From an uncultured Alloprevotella sp. (lineage in GTDB: Bacteria; Bacteroidota; Bacteroidia; Bacteroidales; Bacteroidaceae): DNA of 64,000 bases. The DNA is taken from positions 1 to 64,000 of the forward strand of contig CALUNU010000001.1 of NCBI GenBank assembly GCA_944322095.1, in the 5' to 3' direction. The stretch's first letter is position 1, and each line of letters opens with the position of its first letter. This document shows, in pieces, positions 16,545 through 26,874 of this stretch. The notes under the pieces are model-generated. The model saw nothing but the letters and a program-made list of their open reading frames with translations. It had not been told where the DNA came from and searched no databases. A program made the translations under genes and the position numbers.

Positions 16545-17504
16545 ATGTTTGCAAAGATGAAACGGAAGATATTGCTCGCAGTCCTGCTCTGCGCGCCTGT
16601 TGTGGCGCTCCAGGCGCAGGACGACGTCTACTTCGTCCCGTCGGAGGAGACGGAAAAGGCTGCCGAAGAGCCTGCTTTCGAGTCGACATACAGCAACGTC
16701 TTCGCCACCGGCACCGACAACTGGGCCGAGGGGCGGGGCAACAATGGTTGGGACGTCGACCGCTACAACCGCCGCGGTGCCTGGGCCGACACGGCTGCCA
16801 CCGACACCACGGCTCTCTACGACGGCGACGAGGCCGACGATGCCGGCGGCAGCTGCACGGCGCGCCTCGTGCGCTTTCATGCGCCCACGGTGGGCGTCGT
16901 CGTGAGTAGCCCCTACTATTACGACTATTTCGACGTGCTCTGCTGGTATGATCCCTGGTTCTACGACACCTACTTCGGTTGGGGCTGGTATGGCTGGGGC
17001 TGGCGTCCCTATGCCTGGGGCGCATGGTGGGGCGGATGGTACGACCCGTGGTGGGGGCCCTGGGGGCCCGGCTGGGGCTGGGGCCCGGGCTGGGGCTGGT
17101 GGCCGCCCCATCATTGGCACGCGGCCCTGCCGCCCGGAGCGCTGCGCGGCCCCCATGGCGGCTTCGTGCATTACGCCGGACGCAACCAGGCCGTCACACG
17201 GCCCTCGACGCGATATGGCGGCCGCACGGGCACCGGCACGGCCGGCCTGAACCGCTACCGCCCCTCGACGCGGTATGGCACCGGTACGTCGGGGCGCACG
17301 TGGGGCAACAGCCGTCCCGCCGGGCAGCAGAACCGCCCGTCGCGCGGCGGCATCAACCAGCGCCCGTCGTCCAGCTATTCGCCCGGCCGCAGCTTCGGCT
17401 CGCCCTCGCGCGGCAGCGTGAGCCGTCCTTCGGGACGCCCCTCGGGCGGAGGCTTCACGGGCGGAGCCCGCGGTGGCGGACGCAGCTTTGGCGGACGCCG
17501 CTGA
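16545..17504 (+). CDS. Secreted Trp/Gly/Pro-rich protein
   Basis: This 319-residue protein has a signal peptide ending near residue 25 (ALQAQ). Residues 26-110 are acidic. Residues 122-195 are extremely rich in Trp, Gly, Pro and Tyr. The tail, about 215-319, is basic and low-complexity in Ser, Gly, Arg and Pro with a few RPSTRYG-like repeats. I recognise the type only as a Bacteroidales envelope hypothetical; no catalytic motif is present. It could be a surface or matrix protein. An alternative start is the Met at residue 5, 12 bases downstream. An OMPP1/FadL-like porin gene follows 64 bp downstream and may be cotranscribed. Confidence 0.75.
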   Translation: MFAKMKRKILLAVLLCAPVVALQAQDDVYFVPSEETEKAAEEPAFESTYSNVFATGTDNWAEGRGNNGWDVDRYNRRGAWADTAATDTTALYDGDEADDAGGSCTARLVRFHAPTVGVVVSSPYYYDYFDVLCWYDPWFYDTYFGWGWYGWGWRPYAWGAWWGGWYDPWWGPWGPGWGWGPGWGWWPPHHWHAALPPGALRGPHGGFVHYAGRNQAVTRPSTRYGGRTGTGTAGLNRYRPSTRYGTGTSGRTWGNSRPAGQQNRPSRGGINQRPSSSYSPGRSFGSPSRGSVSRPSGRPSGGGFTGGARGGGRSFGGRR

Positions 17505-17568
17505 CGGAAGCGCCAGCCATGCGGCACGGGCCGCATTTTCCCGAACCACTTAAAACAAGGAACACGCA

Positions 17569-19143
17569 ATGAAAACGAAAAGCATCCTGATGGCCGGCCT
17601 GATGGCCGTGGCCACTGCGGCCGACGCGCAGGATATATACAAGGTGGAGGCCGTTGCCGGCAACGACCTGAACGGGACGGCCCGTTTCGTGGGCATGGGC
17701 GGCGCCATGGGCGCCCTGGGCGCCGACATCTCCGTGATGGGCACCAACCCGGCCGGCATCGGCCTGTATCGCAGCAGCGACGTAGCCCTGTCGGCCTCGG
17801 CCCTCGTGCAGCCCGACGCCGAGAGCTTTCACGACGTAAACAAGGCCCGCCCATCGTTCGACCAGATGGGCTTTGTCTATGCCGCCAAGGTGCGGGGCGG
17901 CGCCCTGAGGTTTGTCAACTTTGGCTTCAACTATCACAAGAGCCGCAACTTTAAAAACTACATCGGCACGGGGGCCGTCGCAACGGGCGGCCTCTCGCAG
18001 TCGATGCAGATGATGGACCTGGCATATACCGACCACTGGCTCGACCTCTACTATGACGAAGACCGCGCCATGACCACGCCGCTCACCTGCCTGGGCTACG
18101 ACACGCAGATGCTCCTGCCCACGTACGACGCCCAGGGAAACGTGGTCGATTATACGCCCTGTGAGGCCGACGCCTACAACTACCGCCGCGTGCAGTGGGG
18201 CGGCGTGCAGCAGTACGACTTCAACGTGGCCTTCAACGTGAAAGACCGCGTCTATGCCGGCCTCACCTTCGGGCTCTACAACGTGCGGATGAACAGCTTT
18301 ACCGACTACGGCGAGCTCTTGCCCGACGGCGCCGGCAATCAGTACGAATACTATATGCAAAACTACGAGCAGCTCACGGGCAACGGCTTCGACGTGAAGC
18401 TGGGCCTCATTGTCCGCCCGTTTGCCCGCTCGCCCTTCCGCGTGGGCCTGAGCTTTGCCACGCCCACCTATTACAGCCTGACGGCCGACGCCTCGCTGTT
18501 CATGCATTCGCCCTTCCAGAACGGCGACGTGCCCTATACGGAAGGCTCGGTGGACGTCGTGGGCAACGAATATAACGTGCGCACGCCGTGGCGCCTGGGC
18601 GTGAGTATGGCCACGACGGTGGGCTCGCGCGTGGCCCTCGATGCCGAATATGAGCTGGCCAACTACCGCAAGTCGAACATCAGCTATCCCGACTATTACG
18701 ACGACTGGGGCAGCGTTTACGACGGCGAGACCGACTATGCCCTGCGTGAGGAGATCAAACGCTTCATGAAACCCGTGCACACGTTCCGGGTGGGCGCCGA
18801 AGCCCGCGTGGGAAAAGGCACTTACCTGCGGGCAGGCTACAACTACGTCTCGGCTCCTTTTGAGAAGGACGCTTATCTGAACCTTTTCACGGCCAGCAGT
18901 TCGTATTTCTACCAGACAAACACCGACTATGTGAACCTGGGCGCGACCAACCGCTATACGGCGGGCCTGGGCTGGCGCGGAAAACATTTTTATGCCGATG
19001 TAGCCTATCAGTTCCAGAAGCAGACGGGCGACCTCTATACGTTCCATCTGCCTGAGGCGGGCTCGGAGGCGAACCGCCTGGCTGCTGCTCCGGTGGACTT
19101 GAAACGCCACCAGCTGCTCTTCACCGTGGGCTACAAATTCTGA
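17569..19143 (+). CDS. OMPP1/FadL/TodX-family outer-membrane transport protein
   Basis: This 524-residue protein has a signal peptide ending ADAQ near residue 21. The N-terminal hatch-like segment 'ARFVGMGGAMGALGADISVMGTNPAGIGLYRSSDVALS' is the hallmark of this family in Bacteroidetes, often annotated as hemin receptor. The rest alternates hydrophobic and polar residues as expected for a 14-strand barrel, ending in a terminal aromatic strand 'LLFTVGYKF'. FadL-type barrels pass hydrophobic compounds across the outer membrane; the substrate here is unknown. A terminator follows at 19155. Confidence 0.9.
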   Translation: MKTKSILMAGLMAVATAADAQDIYKVEAVAGNDLNGTARFVGMGGAMGALGADISVMGTNPAGIGLYRSSDVALSASALVQPDAESFHDVNKARPSFDQMGFVYAAKVRGGALRFVNFGFNYHKSRNFKNYIGTGAVATGGLSQSMQMMDLAYTDHWLDLYYDEDRAMTTPLTCLGYDTQMLLPTYDAQGNVVDYTPCEADAYNYRRVQWGGVQQYDFNVAFNVKDRVYAGLTFGLYNVRMNSFTDYGELLPDGAGNQYEYYMQNYEQLTGNGFDVKLGLIVRPFARSPFRVGLSFATPTYYSLTADASLFMHSPFQNGDVPYTEGSVDVVGNEYNVRTPWRLGVSMATTVGSRVALDAEYELANYRKSNISYPDYYDDWGSVYDGETDYALREEIKRFMKPVHTFRVGAEARVGKGTYLRAGYNYVSAPFEKDAYLNLFTASSSYFYQTNTDYVNLGATNRYTAGLGWRGKHFYADVAYQFQKQTGDLYTFHLPEAGSEANRLAAAPVDLKRHQLLFTVGYKF

Positions 19144-19154
19144 CGACCGGCAGT

Positions 19155-19185
19155 GGCCCGGCTCCGTGACGAGGCCGGGCCTTTT
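19155..19185 (+). terminator. Terminator after the OMPP1/FadL gene
   Basis: A GC-rich stem (GGCCCGGC with GCCGGGCC) is followed by TTTT. The T tract is short. Confidence 0.6.
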
Positions 19186-19209
19186 CATGAATAACCAAAC
19201 CGACAGACA

Positions 19210-19977
19210 ATGAAACTGACAACTACAACGGCGGCCCTCAGCCTGGCCGCCTTGACGCTCACCTCGTGCGGTTCGCGCCATGTGCTGACAGCCGGCGAGC
19301 TTTCCGGCGAATGGGCCGTGGCGCGCCTGGACGGCAAGGCCGTGGATCCGGGCAAGGATGTGCCCTATCTGGGCTTCGACAGCACGCGTGTGTATGGCTT
19401 CACGGGCTGCAACCGCCTGATGGGCTCGCTGCCCGGCGAGAAGATGAAGCGGGGCGAGGTGGACTTCGGGCGTGTGGCCACGACGATGATGGCCTGCCCC
19501 GACAACCGCTATGAGCAGGCTTTTATGAACGCCTTGCGGCAAACGGAGCGTATGGCCCTCGTGGACGGGCAGCTCGTGATGATAGGCGCCGACCGCCGCG
19601 AAGTGATGGCGCTCGAAAGGCGTCCGTTCCAGGTGATGTCGCCCGACGGCACGTGGGACGTGACGGAGCTGCGCGGCGAGTCAGTGACGCCGGGCGAGGG
19701 CACGCCCTATCTGACGTTTGACCTAAACCGCTTCCGCATATCTGGCTTTACGGGCTGCAACCGCATCACGGGCTCGCTGCGTCCGGGCGAGGTGGAGGGC
19801 GGAAAGCCCGATTTCTCGAAGCTGGGCACCACGCGCATGGCGTGCCCCGATGACCAGTATGAAGAACGCTTCATGTCGGCCTTACGTGCCACGGCTTCGC
19901 TTATGACAAACGGCCCGACGATGCTGCTGAAAGACGCCGGCGGGCAGACGCTGGTGAAGCTAAAGAAACGTCAGTGA
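19210..19977 (+). CDS. Lipoprotein with two META domains
   Basis: This 255-residue protein has a lipoprotein signal; the Cys is at residue 20 (LTSCGS). Two tandem META/HslJ-like domains follow, about 28-137 and 146-253. Each contains the same block: 'YGFTGCNRLMGSL' and 'ISGFTGCNRITGSL', then 'MMACPD' and 'RMACPDDQYEERFM'. The cysteines recur in each domain and may form a disulfide. META domains occur in the heat-shock protein HslJ and in secreted antigens, but the biochemical function is not known. It sits between two terminators, so it is probably transcribed alone. Confidence 0.92.
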   Translation: MKLTTTTAALSLAALTLTSCGSRHVLTAGELSGEWAVARLDGKAVDPGKDVPYLGFDSTRVYGFTGCNRLMGSLPGEKMKRGEVDFGRVATTMMACPDNRYEQAFMNALRQTERMALVDGQLVMIGADRREVMALERRPFQVMSPDGTWDVTELRGESVTPGEGTPYLTFDLNRFRISGFTGCNRITGSLRPGEVEGGKPDFSKLGTTRMACPDDQYEERFMSALRATASLMTNGPTMLLKDAGGQTLVKLKKRQ

Positions 19978-19990
19978 GCTAATAATCCGC

Positions 19991-20026
19991 GAGTTGCCGC
20001 CCGGCCGGGACGGCAACTCTCTTTTT
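19991..20026 (+). terminator. Terminator of the META lipoprotein gene
   Basis: GAGTTGCCG and CGGCAACTC form a perfect 9-bp stem, followed by TCTTTTT. Confidence 0.85.
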
Positions 20027-20056
20027 ACGGGGGTTGCGCGGGCGGCGTTTTTTCGC

Positions 20057-20064
20057 TACCTTTG
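20057..20064 (+). promoter_or_regulatory. Promoter -7 element of the first ABC-F gene
   Basis: TACCTTTG matches TAnnTTTG, 35 bases before the start codon. Confidence 0.65.
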
Positions 20065-20083
20065 CACCCCGGAAGAAAAATAA

Positions 20084-21721
<1,638 letters not shown>

Positions 21722-21744
21722 TTTTGGTACGCTTTTTGTAAACA

Positions 21745-21805
21745 ATAAGGAGGCGGCCGGCCGGTGGCAACATGCAGCGGATCGGGCCGCTTCTTTAAGC
21801 TTTCG
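21745..21805 (+). terminator. Possible hairpin between the ABC-F gene and grpE
   Basis: A GCGGCC-rich segment near 21754 can pair with GGCCGC near 21786, followed by TTCTTT. It is an imperfect structure and could be a weak terminator or leader element of grpE. Confidence 0.3.
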
Positions 21806-21823
21806 GATAAAAACATAGCAATT

Positions 21824-22381
21824 ATGGCAGACGAAAAATACGAGAAGACAGAAGACGTGCAGCAGACGGAAGAGGCAGCTGCCGAAGCTCAAACCCCCAA
21901 CGAGGCTGAGACGACGGAAAAAAACGATGCCGAAAAACTGGCAGAGGCCGAGGAGGAGATAGCCCGTCTCAAAGACCGCTATCTGCGGCAGGCCGCCGAA
22001 TTTGACAACTTCCGCAAGCGCACGCTGAAGGAAAAGAGCCAACTGCTCCTCAACGGTGGCGAAAAGGTGATTACCAGCCTCCTGCCCGTGCTCGACGACT
22101 TGGAACGCGCCATGGATAACATGGAGAAAAGCACCGACGTGGCCACCCTGCGCGAGGGCGTGGAGCTGATTGTTTCAAAGTTGCAGAAAACGCTGGCTAC
22201 GCACGGATTGAAAAAAATCGAGACCGAAGGAAAGGATTTCGACACCGACTTTCACGAAGCTGTGGCCTTGGTGCCCGCTGACGAAGAAGCCAAGAAAAAC
22301 AAAATCATCGACTGCGTGCAGCCGGGATATATGCTCAACGAAAAAGTGATACGCCACTCGAAGGTGGTCGTAGGTCAGTAA
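21824..22381 (+). CDS. grpE: Nucleotide exchange factor GrpE
   Basis: This 185-residue cochaperone releases ADP from DnaK. The first 45 residues are acidic and disordered. A long helix (about 46-110: '[25 protein letters not shown]' region) drives dimerisation, and the C-terminal beta domain ends '[18 protein letters not shown]'. The length is normal. ATG at 21824 is the natural start (MADEKYEK); an upstream in-frame start is not supported. dnaJ begins 10 bases after its stop, so the two form an operon. dnaK itself is not in the window. Confidence 0.96.
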   Translation: MADEKYEKTEDVQQTEEAAAEAQTPNEAETTEKNDAEKLAEAEEEIARLKDRYLRQAAEFDNFRKRTLKEKSQLLLNGGEKVITSLLPVLDDLERAMDNMEKSTDVATLREGVELIVSKLQKTLATHGLKKIETEGKDFDTDFHEAVALVPADEEAKKNKIIDCVQPGYMLNEKVIRHSKVVVGQ

Positions 22382-22391
22382 ATCGCAGACC

Positions 22392-23549
22392 ATGGCAGAA
22401 GAAATAGACTACTACAAAATTCTGGGCGTCGAGCGGACGGCTACGGCCGACGAGATAAAACGCGCTTATAAAAAGGTGGCCATCAAGTACCACCCCGACC
22501 GCAACCCCGGCGACAAGGAAGCCGAGGAAAAGTTTAAGCAGGCCGCCCAGGCATACGACGTGTTGCGCGACCCCGACAAGCGGGCCCGCTACGACCAGTT
22601 TGGCGCCGCCGGCGTGGACGGAGCAGGAGGCTTCGGCGGTTTCGGCGGACAAGGCATGGACTTTGGCGACATCTTCTCGCGCTTTAGCGACATCTTCGGC
22701 GACATGGGCGGCTTCGGCGGTTTCGGCGGAGGCGGACGGCGGCAGACGCGCCAGTATAAAGGCGGCGACCTGCGCCTGAAAGTGAAGCTCTCGCTGGCAG
22801 AAATCGCCACCGGCGTGACGAAAAAGTTTAAGGTGAGAAAGCATATCACCTGTTCCGCCTGCCATGGAACGGGCTGCGAGCACGGAGCTGCGCCCGAGAC
22901 GTGTCCTACGTGTCACGGCGCGGGATATGTGGTGCGTACGCAGCGGAGCTTTCTCGGCATGGTGCAGACGCAGGCCCCTTGCCCCGACTGTCACGGCGAG
23001 GGAACGGTGGTCAAAAACAAATGTCAGGCGTGCGGCGGCGACGGCGTGGTGAGCGGAGAGGAAATCGTTGAAATCAACATCCCCGCAGGCGTGGCCGAAG
23101 GCATGGTTGTGAACGTGCCCGGCAAGGGAAATGCCGGGAAGCACAACGGCATACCCGGCGACATACAGGTGCTCATCGAAGAAGAGCCACACCCCGACCT
23201 GATACGCGACGAGAACGACTTGGTGTACAACCTGCTGCTCACCATCCCGCAGGCAGCCTTGGGCGACACGGTGGACGTGCCCACCATAGACGGAAAAGCC
23301 CGCATCAAGATAGAGCCCGGCACGCAGCCCGGCACAACCCTCCGCCTGCGCGGCAAAGGTTTGCCGGCCGTAAAAGGCTATGGCTACGGCAAGGGCGACA
23401 TTGTGGTGAACGTAAGCGTCTATATCCCCGAAAATCTCTCGCGCGAGGAGAAGCATGTTTTCGAAAAGATGAGAGACAGCGAAAATCTCCACGGAAGCGA
23501 ATCGATTAAGGACAAAATCTTTAAAAAGTTCCGCGCTTATTTTGAATAG
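22392..23549 (+). CDS. dnaJ: Chaperone DnaJ
   Basis: This 385-residue type I J-protein stimulates the ATPase of DnaK and delivers unfolded clients. The J domain (residues 1-70) has HPD at 34-36. A Gly/Phe-rich region runs about 75-115. Four CxxCxGxG zinc repeats follow ([32 protein letters not shown]), then the two-part C-terminal client-binding domain. It is located directly after grpE and abuts folC with no gap. Confidence 0.97.
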   Translation: MAEEIDYYKILGVERTATADEIKRAYKKVAIKYHPDRNPGDKEAEEKFKQAAQAYDVLRDPDKRARYDQFGAAGVDGAGGFGGFGGQGMDFGDIFSRFSDIFGDMGGFGGFGGGGRRQTRQYKGGDLRLKVKLSLAEIATGVTKKFKVRKHITCSACHGTGCEHGAAPETCPTCHGAGYVVRTQRSFLGMVQTQAPCPDCHGEGTVVKNKCQACGGDGVVSGEEIVEINIPAGVAEGMVVNVPGKGNAGKHNGIPGDIQVLIEEEPHPDLIRDENDLVYNLLLTIPQAALGDTVDVPTIDGKARIKIEPGTQPGTTLRLRGKGLPAVKGYGYGKGDIVVNVSVYIPENLSREEKHVFEKMRDSENLHGSESIKDKIFKKFRAYFE

Positions 23550-24869
23550 ATGACCTATCAGGAAGCCGTCCGATACCTTTACGAGAGCGCGCCCCTCTTT
23601 CAAAACGTGGGCAAGGCCGCTTATAAGGAAGGTTTGGAGAACACGTATCTGCTGGATGCCCATTTCGGCCATCCGCACCGTAAATATAAGACAATTCATG
23701 TGGCAGGAACCAATGGTAAGGGTTCCTGTTCGCATACTATAGCAGCCGTCTTGCAGGCGGCAGGATACAGGGTAGGCCTTTACACCTCGCCCCACCTGCT
23801 CGATTTTCGCGAGCGCATCCGCGTGAACGGCCGCAAAATCCCCGAAGCCCGGGTGGTGGAGTTCGTCGAGCGCGAGCGGGCATTTTTTGAGCCCCTGCAC
23901 CCTTCGTTTTTCGAGCTGACCACGGCGCTGGCTTTCACTTATTTTGCCGAAGCCGGCGTCGACGTGGCCGTTGTGGAGGTGGGCCTTGGCGGACGTCTCG
24001 ACTGCACCAACATCATTACGCCGGTGCTTTCCGTCATCACAAACATCAGCCTTGACCACACGCAGTTTCTGGGAACCACCCTGGCGCAGATAGCCGCGGA
24101 AAAGGCCGGCATCATCAAGCCCGGCGTGCCCGTGGTCATCGGCGAAGAGCAAAGCGAGACCATGCCCGTTTTCAGAGAAGTGGCAACCCGGCAGAACGCC
24201 TCCCTCTTTTCGGCCGAGGACGAGGCCCGGGCCGCATCTTTCGAGGCGAAGCCGACGGAGGACGGACGCATGGCATACAGCACGGCGCAGTATGGAACGT
24301 TTTACGGCGAACTGGCCGGAACGTATCAGATACGCAATGCAAAAACCATCCTTTCGGCCATCGCGCACGTGCAGAAGCATTTTTACGTCAGCCCGTACCA
24401 CGTGGCCAAGGGTTTTGCCGGCGTATGCGAGCTGACAGGGCTGATGGGGCGCTGGCAGGTCGTGGCGCGGCAGCCCATGGTGGTGTGCGACACCGGGCAC
24501 AACGCCGGCGGGTGGACTTATCTCGCACGGCAGCTCGCCGACGTGCCTTGCCGGAGGCGTCGCATCGTTTTCGGCATATGCGAGGACAAGGATGTCGACG
24601 CCGTGCTTTCGCTCTTGCCGCGCGATGCCGATTATTATTTTGCCCCCTCGTCGGTGCGCCGCGCCATGCCGGCGGAACGCCTGACGGAGCTCGCCGCCGG
24701 GCATGGCCTGACGGGCAAGCCGTTTCCCGACGTGGCCTCGGCCTTTGGCGCAGCCCGTGCCGCCGCCTCGCCCGACGACCTGATATACGTCGGGGGCAGC
24801 AGTTTCGTCGTGGCCGACTTCCTCAAAGCACGTGCCGAGGGCCTTTTCCCGGCCCTGGCCGAACAATAA
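23550..24869 (+). CDS. folC: Folylpolyglutamate synthase / dihydrofolate synthase
   Basis: This 439-residue Mur-ligase-family enzyme adds glutamate to dihydropteroate and to folates, using ATP, in the cytoplasm. The P-loop AGTNGKGSC is at 52-60. The 'SPHLLDFRERIRVNG' and 'VEVGLGGRLDCTN' blocks and the C-terminal 'DTGHNAGG' are typical. The start codon follows immediately on the dnaJ stop codon, so translation is probably coupled. Confidence 0.95.
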   Translation: MTYQEAVRYLYESAPLFQNVGKAAYKEGLENTYLLDAHFGHPHRKYKTIHVAGTNGKGSCSHTIAAVLQAAGYRVGLYTSPHLLDFRERIRVNGRKIPEARVVEFVERERAFFEPLHPSFFELTTALAFTYFAEAGVDVAVVEVGLGGRLDCTNIITPVLSVITNISLDHTQFLGTTLAQIAAEKAGIIKPGVPVVIGEEQSETMPVFREVATRQNASLFSAEDEARAASFEAKPTEDGRMAYSTAQYGTFYGELAGTYQIRNAKTILSAIAHVQKHFYVSPYHVAKGFAGVCELTGLMGRWQVVARQPMVVCDTGHNAGGWTYLARQLADVPCRRRRIVFGICEDKDVDAVLSLLPRDADYYFAPSSVRRAMPAERLTELAAGHGLTGKPFPDVASAFGAARAAASPDDLIYVGGSSFVVADFLKARAEGLFPALAEQ

Positions 24870-24887
24870 TCCATTAGCGATACCATC

Positions 24888-26855
24888 GTGATTTCCGTAG
24901 AACACCTGAAAGTAGAATTTGCAGCCCGTCCGCTTTTCGACGATGCCACCTTCGTCATCAACAAAAAGGAGCGCATCGCCCTTGTTGGCAAAAACGGTGC
25001 GGGAAAATCCACCTTGTTGAAAATACTTGCCGGCCAGCAACAGCCCACCTCGGGCACCGTTGCCGTGCAGCGCGACGTCACCATCGGCTATCTGCCGCAG
25101 GTGATGGTGCTCAGCGACGAGCACACGGTGATGGAGGAGGCAGAGAAAGCCTTCGACCACATCAGCGAGCTGCAAGCATACATTGCGAAGCTCAACGACG
25201 AGCTGGCCTCGCGCACCGATTATGAAACACCGGCCTACATGGAGCTCGTTGAGCGCTTCACGCGCGAGAGCGACCGCTTCGCCATGATGGGCGGTGCCAA
25301 CTATCGGGCAGAAATGGAGCGGACGCTGCTCGGGCTCGGTTTCGAGCGGAGCGACTTCGACCGCCCCACCAGCGAATTTTCGGGAGGTTGGCGCATGCGC
25401 ATCGAGCTGGCCAAGCTTCTGCTGCGGCGCCCCGACGTATTGCTGCTCGACGAGCCGACCAACCATCTTGACATCGAGAGCATCCGTTGGCTCGAAGGCT
25501 TCCTGGCCCGCAGCCCGGGGGCCGTTGTGCTCGTGAGCCACGACAGGGCGTTTATCAATAACGTGACCAACCGTACGCTCGAAATATCCTGCGGCCGCAT
25601 CTACGATTACCGCGTTAAGTACGACGAATACGTCAAGCTGCGGGCCGAGCGCCGCGAGCAGCAGCTCCGTGCCTACGAAAACCAGCAGAAGGAAATAGCC
25701 GACATCAAGGAGTTTATCGAGCGTTTCCGTTATAAACCCACCAAGGCCGTACAGGTGCAGAGCCGCATCAAGCAGTTGGAGAAAATCGTCCCCATCGAAG
25801 TCGACGAAGTGGACAATGCCACGCTTCATCTGAAATTTCCACCCTGTCTGCGCTCGGGCGACTATCCGCTCATCTGCGAAAACCTGTCGAAGCACTACGG
25901 CGAGCATTGCGTCTTCGCCGGTGTGGATCTCACCATGAAGCGTGGAGAGAAGGTTGCCTTCGTCGGAAAGAACGGAGAAGGCAAGTCGACGCTGGTGAAA
26001 TGCATCATGGGCGAGATACCCTACGACGGAAGCCTCCGCCTCGGGCATAACGTACAGATTGGCTACTATGCGCAAAACCAGGCCCAGCTGCTCGACGGCG
26101 AGCTCACCGTGTACGACACGATAGACCGCGTGGCCAAGGGCGACATCCGCCTGAAAATACGCGACATACTGGGAGCTTTCATGTTTGGCGGCGAGGCTTC
26201 GGACAAGAAGGTCAAGGTGCTCTCCGGCGGAGAGCGCAGCCGCCTGGCAATGATACGGCTTCTGCTCGAACCGGTCAATTTCCTGGTGCTCGACGAGCCG
26301 ACCAACCATCTCGACATGCGTACGAAGGACGTTTTGAAGGAAGCCATCCGCGCTTTCGACGGAACGGTCATCGTCGTTTCGCACGACCGCGATTTTCTGG
26401 ACGGGCTTGTCGACAAGGTCTACGAGTTTGGCGGCGGCCGCGTGCGGGAGCACATCGGCGGCATCTACGACTTTTTGCAGAAAAAGCAGATTGAGAACCT
26501 CGACGAGCTCCATCTGGCCCCGTCGGCGCCGGCAACACCGGTTGCAGCCGCCGAAGAGCCCTCGCGCGGGAAGCTTTCCTACGAGCAGCAGAAGGAGCAG
26601 GCCCGCCGCCTGCGCAAGGCCGAGAAGGCCGTGGCCGAGAAAGAACGGCAGATAGCCGACCTCGAACAGCAGGTGGCCGAGCTCGAAGCACGCATGGCCA
26701 CGCCCGAGGGCGCCGCCGACGCCTCGCTCTTCGAAACCCACGGCCGCCTGCAAAAGGCCCTCGACGCGGCCATGGAAGAGTGGGAGGAAGCATCGGAAGC
26801 GCTCGAAGCGCTGAAAGCTCCCGCCGGGCAGGTGGCGGAAAACACTGGAAAATGA
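24888..26855 (+). CDS. ABC-F ATPase (Uup-like)
   Basis: This 655-residue protein has two complete ABC domains. Walker A motifs are GKNGAGKST and GKNGEGKST; both Walker B motifs end DEPTNHLD; signatures are FSGGW and LSGGE. The linker between them is charged, and a C-terminal Ala/Glu-rich coiled coil (about 560-655) follows, as in Uup and related factors that act on the ribosome or on branched DNA. Unlike the other ABC-F protein of this window, both ATP sites look active. The start is GTG; no in-frame ATG starts the conserved N-terminus. It lies 18 bases downstream of folC. Confidence 0.93.
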   Translation: MISVEHLKVEFAARPLFDDATFVINKKERIALVGKNGAGKSTLLKILAGQQQPTSGTVAVQRDVTIGYLPQVMVLSDEHTVMEEAEKAFDHISELQAYIAKLNDELASRTDYETPAYMELVERFTRESDRFAMMGGANYRAEMERTLLGLGFERSDFDRPTSEFSGGWRMRIELAKLLLRRPDVLLLDEPTNHLDIESIRWLEGFLARSPGAVVLVSHDRAFINNVTNRTLEISCGRIYDYRVKYDEYVKLRAERREQQLRAYENQQKEIADIKEFIERFRYKPTKAVQVQSRIKQLEKIVPIEVDEVDNATLHLKFPPCLRSGDYPLICENLSKHYGEHCVFAGVDLTMKRGEKVAFVGKNGEGKSTLVKCIMGEIPYDGSLRLGHNVQIGYYAQNQAQLLDGELTVYDTIDRVAKGDIRLKIRDILGAFMFGGEASDKKVKVLSGGERSRLAMIRLLLEPVNFLVLDEPTNHLDMRTKDVLKEAIRAFDGTVIVVSHDRDFLDGLVDKVYEFGGGRVREHIGGIYDFLQKKQIENLDELHLAPSAPATPVAAAEEPSRGKLSYEQQKEQARRLRKAEKAVAEKERQIADLEQQVAELEARMATPEGAADASLFETHGRLQKALDAAMEEWEEASEALEALKAPAGQVAENTGK

Positions 26856-26874
26856 CATTTAACGCAAACATAAT

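Noticed and set aside
22335..26858. A 1507-codon minus-strand open frame
   Set aside because: It lies opposite dnaJ, folC and the ABC-F gene, all clear families. Its translation is His/Ala/Val-rich without motifs.
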